Assembly (NCBI GenBank): GCA_015657535.1
Contig: JADHZB010000753.1
Coordinates: forward strand, 1 to 32,864
Direction of reading: 5' to 3'
Source: Nephromyces sp. MM_2019
Lineage: Eukaryota; Apicomplexa; Aconoidasida; Nephromycida
Length of the DNA: 32,864 nucleotides
The translations under genes were made by a program, and so were the position numbers. Below the pieces are notes generated by a model that was not told the origin of the DNA, did no database searches, and saw nothing but the letters and a program-made list of their open reading frames with translations. Shown piece by piece: positions 1 through 10,819 of this stretch. Each line of letters starts with the position of its first letter. Position 1 is the first letter of the stretch.

Positions 1-3000
1 ACAGGTAAACTAAAAGAAATACGACTACAATAGTCAAATCAGACCCACGACACACACAAAAAGGGCTAAATAAAACAAACAAACACACACACACACACAA
101 CTAGACTACTCTTAAAGTTTCACTTGCCTAAAACATCCCAAAAACGCTATTGGTCGGTAAAGACACCTTTTCTACCAGAGATTTACACGGCTGATTGCTG
201 ATACTTCCAAATACTCGTTAAAAATGCCTATAAAACTCAATTACTAAGAAAACTCTGAAGAAGATGCTGTCTTCAGAGGCTTCTAAGAACACGCTCACAT
301 AAAAAAATATGATGAAGAAATATCAGCACAATAGAAAGCATACAAGTTTGCCGGCTTATACTACCTTTTCTGACGAATCTTCATTGGCATTTCTCCATGA
401 AGAGAGGATGCTTTCATTCCATTTTCATTCAAATGCCAATCAACAGCCCTAAGAACATAACGTGTGTGTGGGTCGCTTGTGGGTTGTGCGTCGCGCTTTG
501 TGTATTGTTGTTGTGCAGTGTGCTGTCTGCTGCGTGTGGGCTGCGTGTGTGATGTGTGCGTACCTTTTCCTCGGTTTTTCAATGAAAATTCCCAAAAAAT
601 TGCAGCGCATGTGAGTGTGTGGAGCCCAAGCCATTGGAATTATGTTAGCACCATGAACACAAGAAAGTGTAACTTAAGAAGCTTTGCAAAGCAACATTAA
701 AGGCTTATAGCCCATAGAGTGCGTGTGTGCACACTATCGCAAAAACAATTTAAAGGCGCAAAGAACTTAAAAAAATAACAATCAATAGTATTTCATGAAG
801 CTTACAGCTTCTAGTTCTCATACTTCTTCTTCTTCTTCTTTCTCTACTTCATCTTCTGTTTCCTCTTATTCTTCATCTTCTTCTCTCTTCAACTTCTTCT
901 GCTTCTTCTTCATCTCCCTCCTCATCTTCATCTTCTTTTTCTGCCAGCTTCTCCCCTCTCCCACGTCTCCCCCTCTCCCACGTCTCCCTCTTTCACATAT
1001 CCTGCAGAGAAAACATCATTCAGCTCTGATTTTTAGTCAAAATACTAGCTGCAAACCCACGCACACACAGGAAAACGCTTAGGTTAGCGCTCTACAAACT
1101 CAACTTCAGTTAGACAGCAGAGCCTTAGAATAGGACAAACCATCAAACAAAAGGAGGGGCGCTGGGAGACTCAGGCTATTATCAGGGTACATATAGCGTA
1201 TCCGCATGCTTTAATATAAACCAAAAAATTATCGCCTACACACAGCTTCACAGATAAACCTCCTGCCTCTTAGCTTGCATAGCCACACACCACTCCTGAC
1301 TCTTATTTGACATAACCACACACCTCCAGCCTCTTTGCTCCTATCTATGCTTCTATCTTCAAACTCCATTTTTCTTCCCTTTTTCTCCGTGTTCCCTTGC
1401 ATATACAGTGTTTTCCACATAAACAAAAGCACCACGAGTTTCCTTATTCCTACAAAAAACCCTCCTAACGAAAAAAATCCACACACACATACACCTATAC
1501 CCACATACAACCACACACACATACACCTATACCCACATACAACCACACACACATACACCTATACCCACATACAACCACACAACCACCCACACAACCACTC
1601 GCAAAAATACAACAAAATGCACAAGAATGCACAATAATGCACACAAGCACACCACACACACACACAACACTCACTTCCTTGCCCAAGATCTTCCAAAACC
1701 CACCCCAAAAAACGACTTGAAATACCTGCAACTCCTCACGGTATTGCAAAACACAATCGTCTTCCCATTTCCAAGCGCATTCCTCTCCTCCAAGACGTGA
1801 AGAAGTTTTGTAAGCTTGTCTTCTCCATTGAGAGCTAAGAAGGTTTGCCTTACAGCTGAAACTGGCTTATGTGAGCTTTTGTCTATCAAGTGCTCGAGCT
1901 GAATTCGAGGTAAAGCCTGTGAGATAAAATCTTTAATAGATCCTGTGTGTGTGGCCAATACTAGAAGTAGCTGCAGTTTCTTATTCTCTGCTAATGGCTC
2001 AATAGCTTTGCCACGAAGCGAAGTTGCTACATCACCTCGGGGCTTCCTCCACGCCAATTTCCTGCCTTTTTCAGCCTTTATATTATCCAGCGAGTCATCA
2101 AAGCTAGAGTGTATAGAACCGTATAGATGACGCCTTCTTTCACTGTGTGTCGCCTGTTTATTAGAGAGGTGAAAAGCATCTAAACCAACTTCATCATTCC
2201 TGAGCTTCGCACTATACGTAGAAGCCTCTTTAGCTGAGTTTTTACCCGAAAAAGATCGATTAAGCTCAGCTAGAGCAAGCTTATCTTGGCTCAACCTCTG
2301 AGAAGCAGTATCTTCAGCACATCCTCTCTCTAGAGCGTATCCCATATTGTAACACCTATACAACACCTCCAAGAGATCCCATTGATTCAGAGGATCACAA
2401 AGAATGTCTGCTTCATCTAGAACAAGATGTTTCAACCTTGACAAACTCAAATTTCTCTTTTTTAGATGAAGAAGAAGATGTGCAGGTGTAGAGACAACAA
2501 CTTCCGCACCTCTTCTCAACGACTCCACCTGTTTCGTATAAGATAAGCCAGCTGCTGATACCATAGAAACTGTGGGAAGGCTCCTAAACACTCTGAGAAT
2601 TTGGAGAGCCAGCTCTCTAGATGGAGCTAATACTAGCGCCTGAGGTTGATGAGGGTATGGAGACAAGCCATGAACATCTCCAGACCTTATAAGCTGTACC
2701 AGAGGAAGAGCATAAGACAAGGTTTTTCCGCTTCCTGTGGCAGCTAATATGGTTAGAGATTTTTCATCTAAGATCTTCGGTATTGAAATCCTTTGGATTT
2801 CTGTTAGTGAGACTAGATTTAACTTTAGTATAGCAGACTGAAGCTCTCTTGAAAATGGGAAGCTCAAGAATTCGCTGGGTAATACGACATTGGCTGTAGG
2901 CTTTTGAAGGCTGGAGCTCTCAAGATATTCCGCTTCTTTTTCCTCCAAACAAGGTGAGACTTGAGGCTTAAGGTGGTTTGAGGAGAGTACTGAGCCATCA

Positions 3001-3590
3001 GGATAATTTGAAGACGAGATTGCTTCCTGCGAGAAATACTGCTGAACACCCTGGAAGGCTACAAGTTTGCTTCTTTTAAAGAAACCAGTCTTTTTGACAG
3101 AATGACCTTGAAGAGAAATGGAGGCTTTCGATGCAGAAACGATCGATCGGTTAGAACTTGTCGCAAAATGAGAAGATCCAGCGAAATTGGTAGAGCTGCG
3201 AGTAAGAGAGACACACACACCAGGGGGGCTTAGCATGGCTGTTCCAGCGGAAGTCAACTCTCGAGGTAGATATGGGCGCAAAGCAACATCAGATCTTGAT
3301 GCTATCACTGCTAGTCGAGTGAAGCGATGATTTTGACACACATATAGTGTAGGATTCCATCTTAACACCGCCAGAAATTTGCTTTTTACGGGAAAAACAT
3401 TTGATGAGCTGCGAGCTGAGCTGTGAAGAAGCGCGTGAATTGGAGGAAAACGCCTGTTTCTCGCGCAAACAGCAACCTTTTTTCGAAATAAACTGAGTGA
3501 ATCACAGGAACCACCCTGTGCTCTGGTCGGAAAGAGTAGATGCTGGAGGTATGAGAAGACCTCAGAGAGGCAGTAAGGTGCTCGCTTCAT
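1..3590 (-). CDS. DEAD-box ATP-dependent RNA helicase, probably organellar (3' end outside window)
   Basis: Predicted RNA-dependent ATPase that unwinds or remodels RNA. Exon 1 is 3590-1726 (621 codons plus 2 nt), exon 2 is 448-365, and exon 3 probably begins at base 9 and leaves the window. Motifs seen: Q-motif-like LTEIQ (262-266), Walker A AATGSGKT (283-290), LAPSRELA (321-328), STPA (367-370), DEAD (392-395), a motif III site reading LATHTG instead of SAT (545-550), and IVFCNT (612-617). Exon 2 supplies AVDWHLNENG and SLHGEMPMKIRQK, the expected start of the second RecA domain; the junction AG|G keeps frame. Exon 3 would add Ser-Leu-Pro-Val, matching R-x3-L-x2-F. Motifs V and VI lie outside. 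The first ~150 residues are Arg/Ser-rich with few acids, so a mitochondrial or plastid presequence is inferred. About 120 extra residues sit between DEAD and motif III. A DDX28/Mrh4/RH39-like role is only a guess. Confidence 0.9.
10..364 (-). other. Helicase intron 2 (proposed)
   Basis: The donor is AAAAG|GTAGTA at 364 and the proposed acceptor is TTCTTTTAG at 11-10 on the minus strand. The next codons (Ser, Leu, Pro, Val...) satisfy the helicase R-x3-L-x2-F pattern, but only nine bases of the next exon are visible. TG repeats lie on the sense strand near the acceptor (plus-strand CA at 83-99). Confidence 0.55.
449..1725 (-). other. Helicase intron 1
   Basis: On the minus strand the donor is TGCAG|GTATTT and the acceptor is GTTCTTAG|GGCTG. 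Splicing joins the IVFCNT exon to the WHLNENG/LHGE exon in frame, which is the expected order in a DEAD-box core. The 1277-nt intron carries TG-rich sequence on the sense strand (1478-1660, including three near-identical ~33-bp units around 1490-1580) and a purine-rich GAA/GAT tract opposite 800-945. No exon is required inside it. Confidence 0.8.
800..945. repeat. Polypyrimidine CTT/CTTCAT-rich tract inside helicase intron 1
   Basis: The plus strand is almost pure pyrimidine, built from imperfect CTT, TCT and CATCTT units. On the sense (minus) strand of the helicase it reads GAAGAA/GATGAA, resembling a purine-rich splicing enhancer. An acidic open frame on that strand stops after about 23 codons and is not needed to complete the helicase core. 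Confidence 0.7.
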
Positions 3591-3668
3591 CTAGGGAGTG
3601 AGATGGCTGCTGGAGGTATGAGAGAAGACCTCAGCGAGGCAGTAAGTGGTTTGTGTCATATAGGGAAA
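3541..3668. repeat. Two-copy 67-bp tandem duplication across the helicase start
   Basis: Copy 1 (from 3541) holds the helicase start and first codons. Copy 2 (from 3608) lies just upstream. Both contain GCTGGAGGTATGAG, AGACCTCAG and GAGGCAGTAAG, with a 2-bp length difference in the middle and several substitutions. The duplication places a second ATG upstream of the gene. Confidence 0.85.
3591..3659 (-). promoter_or_regulatory. 22-codon upstream ORF abutting the helicase start codon
   Basis: An ATG at 3659 opens a frame ending in TAG at 3593-3591, and the helicase ATG follows at once at 3590 in the same frame. The peptide reads MTQTTYCLAEVFSHTSSSHL then TP. Its YCLAEVFS resembles YCLSEVFS at helicase residues 6-13, because the stretch is a tandem copy of the start region. 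If transcribed it would be a uORF with zero spacing, able to limit or reinitiate translation. No transcription start is known, so its presence in mRNA is an assumption. Confidence 0.45.
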
Positions 3669-4918
3669 GATCTACAATACCACCAAAGCTTTGCTTTATG
3701 GCTACTCCTTCAGTAAGGGGGAAAGAAATCTCTGTAAAAGCTTTGTTTTATGGAAGGATTTGAGCTAATTGGAATGATTATCAACAAGTTTTTTAGTATA
3801 TTTCAACAGCAACTACTAACTAAATCAAGATTTAATTTTAAAAAAGGTATTTTCCATTTATAATACTACATTAACTTTCTAGTTTGCTAATTTTTTATGG
3901 TAAAACGCTGCGACAGAAGAAAAGGCAGCTTCGAAAATTGGTTTTTTTGAGAAAACACCCAATTTCAAGGCAAAAAACAGCAGTTTCAAGCATTTAGGTA
4001 AGAAAACACCCCTTAAAAACAGTCAAAAAACACCTCCGTTTGCAAGTTTTATTTGTAAAAACCAGAAAATCCTTCGTCGGGTGCTGATATTCTTCAAAAT
4101 CTTTTTAGGTTTCTGCAAAAATAGCGAACTCTACCTAAAAATGAGGAAAAGAAAATATCGAATAATAGCTAGAGTTATTTGGAGTAAAAAAATATCCTCA
4201 GAAGAGGAAGAAGAAAAAAAAAATTTAAAGAAAAACAAGATGCAGAAGAAGAAAAAGTATTATATCCAGACTCTGTAGTAGAAACACATTGTTATACTAC
4301 CATGAATTCAAACTGATAGGGAAATTGCTCAAAATGGAATTCTGTAAGGCCACTCATTAAAATGGTAAGAAAGTTTCTAATAAAACCTTCATCCTCAAGT
4401 AATCGAAATAGATATATACCACGGCGAAACACTATCAGCTAGTCCTATATGATGGGAGCTGCTTCTCAGTACAAGCAGCCTGTACGAAGAAGTAGCGGGA
4501 TGAGTAACACTCAAAACTGCCTAGAAGCAACAAGAAGTCTATTTTCAAAGTAAATCTTCAACTACACAGAAGTTGGGTAACCTCCTCCTAGCGAATGGTA
4601 AAGAGAGTACTCAGTACTAACTTTACTTTAGATTCATACTCTAGAGGTACACAGGGTTCCTGGAAAACAGCTATGTATGAGGCAAAATTCGCATAAATTG
4701 CAAAATTGATAGGTGAAAAAACGCGGGAAATCTCGTTTTTCAAATACAGAAATAATTGACGAGCCCTTCTATTTGATGCTGAGTTCAAAGAGAGAAAATT
4801 TTGGGGAGAAATATGATTTATGTGTATTTTTTTTCGTGAAATGACTGCTGAAGAAAAAGTAAAAAATTTGCATTTTTACCTGTATGGCGGCTATTGTGTG
4901 TATAGCTCGTGTAGAGGA
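3669..4918. other. AT-rich intergenic stretch, no gene recognised
   Basis: About 1.25 kb upstream of the helicase, A-rich on the plus strand. Open frames are at most about 66 codons, Lys/Asn/Phe-rich and without family motifs. It presumably holds the helicase promoter, but I see no convincing core element. Confidence 0.6.
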
Positions 4919-5018
4919 AATCTTGGATTGCAAAGGCTGTGGAAATAAAGAAATCTTCAACTCTAAAGGCTGCATAGATAGAGGGAATCTTCAACTCTAA
5001 AGGTGGAATAGATATAGT
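4919..5018. repeat. Three copies of a ~34-bp direct repeat
   Basis: Units beginning AATCTTSRAYTSYAAAGG recur at about 4919, 4952 and 4986. The last two share AATCTTCAACTCTAAAGG exactly, and all continue into a purine-rich tail with ATAGATA or AATAAAG. No coding potential is evident. Confidence 0.7.
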
Positions 5019-5439
5019 ATACCTCCTTTTCTATATCTTGCATAGAGTAAACCTCGCCCTCCACTTGTAAATAGCTAACCGCGAGGGCTCAGAAGCCATT
5101 ACCTACGAAGTAGAGAAAGCAGAGTTCCTCGAGATAATCGTGTAGAGAAGCTTTCATATGCTCTTCGCGCTCCCTAGAGGCTTCTTTAGTCACTTTAAGC
5201 ACTTATGCAGCTACCCAGAAGGTGGTGTGTGGGTGTGTGGGAAGTTTCGTCAATTGAGAATGAGAGAATACAGTTTATAGGGTAAAATGTTAATGCAGTA
5301 GCTCCATCATTGTTTGATAGAGCCGCGCTCTTCATGCGGTAAACTGCGCGAAAGAAAAGCGCCCTCTCAAATATGGGCGTATTTGGGAATGTGAAGTGCT
5401 TCAACTCGCAGATGATACCATCCGGTTATATAATGGTTA

Positions 5440-5700
5440 TGGAACATACACAAGAGAGCTGAGCATATTGAAGCGCATGCACACATGCGACGGCATATCG
5501 AAGCGCACACACACAAGAGAAAGAGTCGGGCATACTGAAGCGCGCGCACACACAAGAGAGCGATGGGCATACCGAAGCATGCACACGTGATGATATACTG
5601 GAGCGCGCACACACATGTGATGGCATAATTGAAGCGTGCGCACATAAGCAAGGGACAGTATACTGGATCCCATGCGCACGCGATGGCAAACAGCTAACAA
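5440..5700. repeat. Degenerate CA-core minisatellite, about seven units
   Basis: Units of roughly 27-38 bp follow the scheme GGCATAYTGAAGCGCR, then CACACACA, then AGAGAGCGAT. They start near 5462, 5493, 5529, 5567, 5591, 5621 and 5656. The minus strand is open in more than one frame and gives Cys/Ala-rich repeats, best explained by the repeat. A His/Thr-rich frame on the plus strand (5672-6223) overlaps its end and is also treated as non-coding. Confidence 0.75.
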
Positions 5701-6274
5701 TATCACACGGCTGAGACACATTCGAAACAACCGCAAACGTCGCATCCAGACACGACAGAGCAACAAGAGTAACACCGCAGACATTGCGCGTACACGCTAT
5801 CATCCGCACACACACGTTTTATCACTCCCGCATCTAACAGCCACAGACGTAGCAACCATGCACGTAACTTCCACACACGAAATATCGCACCCATTGCACG
5901 CACATATACACAGCGTTCACACATTGTATATGTTCACAACACTCAACCCGACGCAGCACACACACAGCACCGCACCCACATCCTACCACCGCATACATCT
6001 ACCATCATCATACCATAGTCAAACGCAAACCAGCGCGATGCCGACACCCTGCACGCTCCAGCTTTCCTATGTAAAGCGGCTCAACACAGACACGATTATC
6101 ACAAGAGCAGCTGCTTTGGCGCAGCCGTCCCATGAATTTTCAAGAAAATTTGCTGCGACCAGCGAAATCTCCAGGTTGGAGCATTTGCAAGGCACTGAAA
6201 AGCACTGGCAAACACTTGGATAAAAAGATGAAAACCTGTATTCTTTACACACTAGAAAGGTAATCCCTGTCGAG

Positions 6275-6652
6275 TCATAAAATAGTGATCCAAACGTTAA
6301 AAGCTTCAACTTCGCTGGGGATATGAGTTTGATATAGCAGCTTCTCCCTTGATGTGGGAACTCCTGCTTCGTGTTGGAGTTTCTGTTTGATGTAGCACAC
6401 GAGTTGGCCATAACCTTCGGCATCACCTCCCAGTGGCATGCAACACACTTGCTGCCCGGAGCCTTTTGTAACCCCCTCCAGTAGCACAAAAATGTTATAT
6501 ACGCGAAACATGCCACAGAGACTGGAGTAACGACTTGCTTGATTATCCATCTTAGACGTATTAGAAATAAGGAAGGTTTGCATATGATAAGCAGGAGGGA
6601 TATCCTCATTGCATGCATCCATTTTTTCTTGTCGGAGCAGCTCAGTGTGCAT
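6275..6652 (-). CDS. Possible ubiquitin-like-domain open frame (weak candidate)
   Basis: This 125-codon frame contains NIFVLLEG (53-60), a plausible first strand, and YIKQKLQHEAGVPTSREKLL (87-106). The latter matches the ubiquitin helix and following loop pattern K-x-K-[IL]-Q-x2-x-G-[IV]-P-x4-x-L-[IL], with spacing close to ubiquitin (IFVKTL ... VKAKIQDKEGIP). The fold's last strands are missing: the frame stops soon after, so a real domain would need a downstream exon, and no good donor is visible. A longer overlapping frame on the same strand (6067-6723) has no recognisable motif. By-eye similarity over 20 residues can arise by chance, and no expression evidence exists. It could be an exon, a decayed gene or coincidence. 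Confidence 0.22.
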   Translation of the reverse strand: MHTELLRQEKMDACNEDIPPAYHMQTFLISNTSKMDNQASRYSSLCGMFRVYNIFVLLEGVTKGSGQQVCCMPLGGDAEGYGQLVCYIKQKLQHEAGVPTSREKLLYQTHIPSEVEAFNVWITIL

Positions 6653-7215
6653 AAATCAAGTGCTGCCTCATTGCGATGTTCTTGTGTATGCTGAATGCAC
6701 CAAAATATTTGGGAATAAAACATGACTTGTATAGTTCAGAAGGCCTTAATTACCACCTGAAGGATACGGAATTCGATATTTTTCTAGAAATGCTTAAAGC
6801 CAGAGTGGACTTGGGAATCTGCATTGAGAGCACAGAGCTACCTGGGGTTACTTGTGGAGATTTTTGGTTCTGAACCATTTTGGTATCGAGTCGTTTGAAT
6901 TGATTATGATTTTTGTGTTGGGACAGTAATATGGTGAATGATGGGGTAGAATACGAGTACATGGTAGATTGACTGTGCTTTTGGGAGGGCTATCAAGCTG
7001 AGATACTGGTGTAGTGAATATGCTTTAGGTTGCAGTAGTTATCTGCTAAACAGAAACGGGAGGTCATCATGTATATAATAGCCACTTGGAAATTCAATGT
7101 AGGCCGAATAAAGTCGTTCATTCCTTCTGAGTATGATTCTTAATTTCTCCCTACAAGTAAAATGTTTCCAAGTCCAAGACAGAGGGAAACATGCGTTACG
7201 TTCAAGTTTTTTGAG

Positions 7216-7366
7216 GTACACCAAAGTTAGAAGCGGCGCAAAATAGGCACACATATACCAAGGTTAGGAGAAAAAAAGGCACACGCATACCAAGGTTAAA
7301 AGAAAAAAATACACACACACGCACATACATACCAAGGTTAGGAGAAAAAAAGACGCGCACACAAAC
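7216..7366. repeat. Four-unit CA-core minisatellite
   Basis: The unit ATACCAAGGTTAGGAGAAAA followed by a CA-rich tail recurs at about 7218 (diverged), 7257, 7288 and 7330. Spacing varies from 31 to 42 bp, mostly through the CA portion. The minus-strand open frame here translates the repeat as Leu/Val/Cys-rich peptide. Confidence 0.75.
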
Positions 7367-10300
7367 ACACACACACCAGAAGAGGCACCAGCTGATGAAA
7401 TCAGCATTATTTTAGGCCATCCCTCACTACTGTTTGGGACAGCATGCCTTGTCAATTTAAGCTACCAACACACATCAAGTGGAAGCGGCACGAAGTGCTG
7501 TGACCTATATTTTTTCAATTTTTAAAATTTGCTCTGGAGTTTGACTAGCGGCAGCATTGTCTAAAGTTTTCATAAAGACCTCGGTTCTAGAGTTAAAGGA
7601 AGACTCTATAGGAGTTTCTGGTGTAGTATGTAGCAGGGCACCCAGAAAACGGTAGTTCCAGATAGTTTCATTTTGTTTATAAAATTCTGCAGTATGTTAT
7701 GTCTACCTGCAGGGTCCTAACTAGAAGTAGTAGCATTTTTGGAAAAGGGGAATCCGACCCGGAGACGATATTCTGGACCAGCAGGGCAATTCTTAGTGAG
7801 TAAAAGTCGTCAAATTTGAATTTACAAGTGTATGATTTATTGAAAAATGACTTCTACTAGTAGTTTCGTATGCACTATAGGATTTGAATACTTTGCTCTG
7901 AACAAAGTTGAAGGCTTTTATAGTGGCTTTGCTTTCGTTTCACAAAAAAAAATTCTCGCCAGTTGAAGGGCTTGCAGGTTAATAAGTATCGTCGCATTTG
8001 CAATATCGTGGGTTTTTTTTGGCAAAATGTTCTGCAGCATCGCTTTTTCATCTTATACATTTATCAGAGCATCTAGAAGTGACATGCTCACTTGGGATTC
8101 TCTTTGGGTTGGTTGGAGGTCGCCAAAGTATCGGAGTGTCTTGTGACTCCGGCACTTTGAGTGATAGGTCTCTTGCTTTCATGAGTTCATGTATGTAAGT
8201 AAACCAACGCGAAAGGCAAGTTTAATGACTATCGGAATAGAGAAAAAGCTGCTGCTTGCTTGCCGGAAGATGCATACCCGAAAAAACTAGGCAAAAAGTC
8301 ACAGAACGTTCCTTCATGAGGGAATCAAAGGTGGAATAAAAAATGTTACTGTTTCAAATATAAACTTCTGAACTAAAGCCCATGAAACTAAAATACGCCA
8401 ACTTCCCGGAAGTATTCAGAGAAGATGCAGAGGATTTATAACTATAATGATGTATATCACAGAAAATAACTATACATAATAATAAAAAACCTACTGGTAC
8501 CAAAAACTGATAATAAGAGTAAGCGAGTATCACGAGCAGGAAGGGTTCCTTGCAGTGTTAATGCTATGTGCCAGGTACAAAAGAAGTTGATATTTTTGTT
8601 TTAAATTTATATTAATATATTTCAAGTCAATGTCTTTTTCACTAATAAAAATTTTATTATAAGAAATGGAATGTATTTTTTACTAAAAAATGGAATTTTA
8701 TTTTGCCTATGAAAATAAGCGTAAATCTGTGTTATTTCTTCTTTTTCAGCATGTCACGGTATTAAATTTTTTAGGTTACCCTGACTTTATCCGGTAAAAG
8801 CTTGAGAATTTAAGGGATGCTTGCATCACATATGATGACGTTATATTCTCCATAGTGATGATTTTACAAATATTTTTTCATGGCTGCTAGACATTATTTG
8901 CTTTCAGAAAGATGTTTAACAATTAGCTTCTCAAAACAATATCCAAGTGATATACCCTACAAGACCCCTGCCAGTATATTCCTTGCCCCTTCTTGCCAGT
9001 TCTACAAGGTCAAGTTGCCATTTTAACACATTAAACCCACTTTATTGATGTGTTTTTTTCTGGTATTTTTCACGGAGGACTGAAGTAAAGACCCAAAAGT
9101 TAGCAAGAAGGAAAGTTACCAAGGCTAAGCTCAAGGGAGAAATTGTTTGTCATATGAACTGATGTGGTGCTCTTACATTAAAACTGTAAAAGATGAAACT
9201 TTTCATTAACTTGATTTCTATATATAGAATCGGTGTAACTCATTGACTTGGAAACTACAGGCACCTAGCAAGGTCACTTACAGGCAAGAAGGCGTGAATC
9301 TTGTTCAAGCTGCCCTAACATTAGTACTTTTTGATAGAAAGCAATCACGGTAATACTTCACGATACCGCGCAGAATGCACAACTTACCCCGAAAGCAAAG
9401 TAAGAAGGTATATTTTCGTACAAGAAGGGTGATTTGGTTACTAAAAGACTGTTCAGAGAGTTGATGAACTCGATGATTTACGAGGAATTCCAGCGGCGTT
9501 TGGATTTTGGAGTAGCATGGCTTTTGGGTAAAAATGCAAGGGAAATCAAATTTTTTTTATGAAAACAGAGTAACTAGATGAAGCGAAATGAAGAAAATTT
9601 TGTTTAATAAATTTATAAACGATACTATAAAAATAACAAGTTTTTTAGGGTAAAACGTGTTCATGCTGCTGATTTAGCTGTAGATAACCGATTTCTATGG
9701 TATTTTCTTGGTATCGGATTTCTGTGAGATTCTGCAAGCGCTCTAATGGTTTGCAGGGTCTATTTCTCGTGTTTGGAAATGCATTCTCTTAAAAAGTACA
9801 TATATATGCCCATATATAAGCAAAGACAGTAGTATAGATTTGCTAGGCTTTAGCAATATGTTGAGGTAAGCATATTCAATGCAAAGATGGGAAGCTTGAA
9901 CAACTTTCAGATGTATTACCAGTATTAAGAAGATGCCTAGCAAAGGACTGGGTTGATTTGCAGAATATTGCATCTCCTGATATTCAGGAATGGCAAAATT
10001 TATTGTAAATATATATATACCCATATTTATATGGATGTTGTGCTTTACTGACTGTTGGGTTCAACGATTACTAGAGGAAGCAAGACTAAGCGGGAAATAT
10101 TGCAGAATGTACTTCTTGAATCGTTAAAGAATGCCTTTTAAGACCGTCTGCTAAAAAAACTTGTAGTTTTCTGCGTGTATGTTACTCCTATTTTGCACTT
10201 TTCATAGTATTTTCACTAGTTCACTCATGGTTAGAAAAAATATATAGAGAATCTTGTATATGTGAATGCTCGCATGCACTTGATGAACTGGCGTTACTGT

Positions 10301-10370
10301 ACATAAAACCTCGAGCTCGTAACCACTTAAACATACCAGTTAGCCAGTATAGGAAGGAAAAATAATCTTC

Positions 10371-10512
10371 CTAAGAGAGTCACACTTTTAGCTGTGATTA
10401 AATGTTTTGCACATACAAAATATCTCTCTCCGTATCAATTATCCTGAGAGAGTCACACTTTTAGTGGCGATTAAATGCTCTATATATATCTCTCTCTGCA
10501 TATCCTGAAGCT
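10371..10512. repeat. Two-copy 73-bp direct repeat
   Basis: CTRAGAGAGTCACACTTTTAG starts at 10371 and again at 10444. Each copy continues through GATTAAATG and ends in TATCTCTCTCYGYATAT. Copy 2 has lost a few bases in the AT-rich middle. Confidence 0.8.
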
Positions 10513-10819
10513 CAATGAAATGTCTTCGATGTGGTAGAGCGTATATGCTAGCCTTGCTACCAAGGCTCCTTCCTATAAAAAGCCTGTGGTAGCCCCTGTC
10601 TTTTCCCCAAAGGATGATTATATAAACATAACCCAACTACTCATTTGCTTCTGTAACACATTTTTACTTCCCTAGCTGGCGGCCAAACATAACTGCAAGT
10701 CATGCTACCTACCCAAATACAAAGATAAACTGAAAAATCGTAACTAGAATGCTGCTTCACAGCTGTTTTAACAATGCTGTTTCTTGCATTTCTTCTGTTT
10801 GTTACCCCTGAGATATACG

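Larger units (their letters stand above)
5700..10370. other. Gene-poor stretch with weak minus-strand exon candidates
   Basis: There are fewer dinucleotide tracts here than elsewhere. Apart from the ubiquitin-like frame, I could chain short minus-strand open segments through GT-AG sites into two models, about 9520-9042 and 8182-7505, with introns mostly of 34-140 nt. The confirmed genes have much longer introns, and free choice of splice sites makes such chains easy to build in random DNA. I therefore do not call them genes. Plus-strand frames of 60-90 codons here have no motifs. Confidence 0.3.

Noticed and set aside
5672..6223. 183-codon plus-strand open frame
   Set aside because: His/Thr/Ser-rich because it reads through CA-rich repeat DNA; no family motif.
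6067..6723. 218-codon minus-strand open frame
   Set aside because: It is among the longest frames outside the called genes, but its Cys/Ser/Leu-rich composition has no domain. A PH-like C-terminal fragment (SDKKKWMHAM) was considered, but no in-frame splice path linked it to the rest of a PH fold.
7039..7254. PH-domain-like start (YLKKL ... SWTWKHF) on the minus strand
   Set aside because: The first residues come from the adjacent minisatellite, and no consistent continuation of the domain was found.
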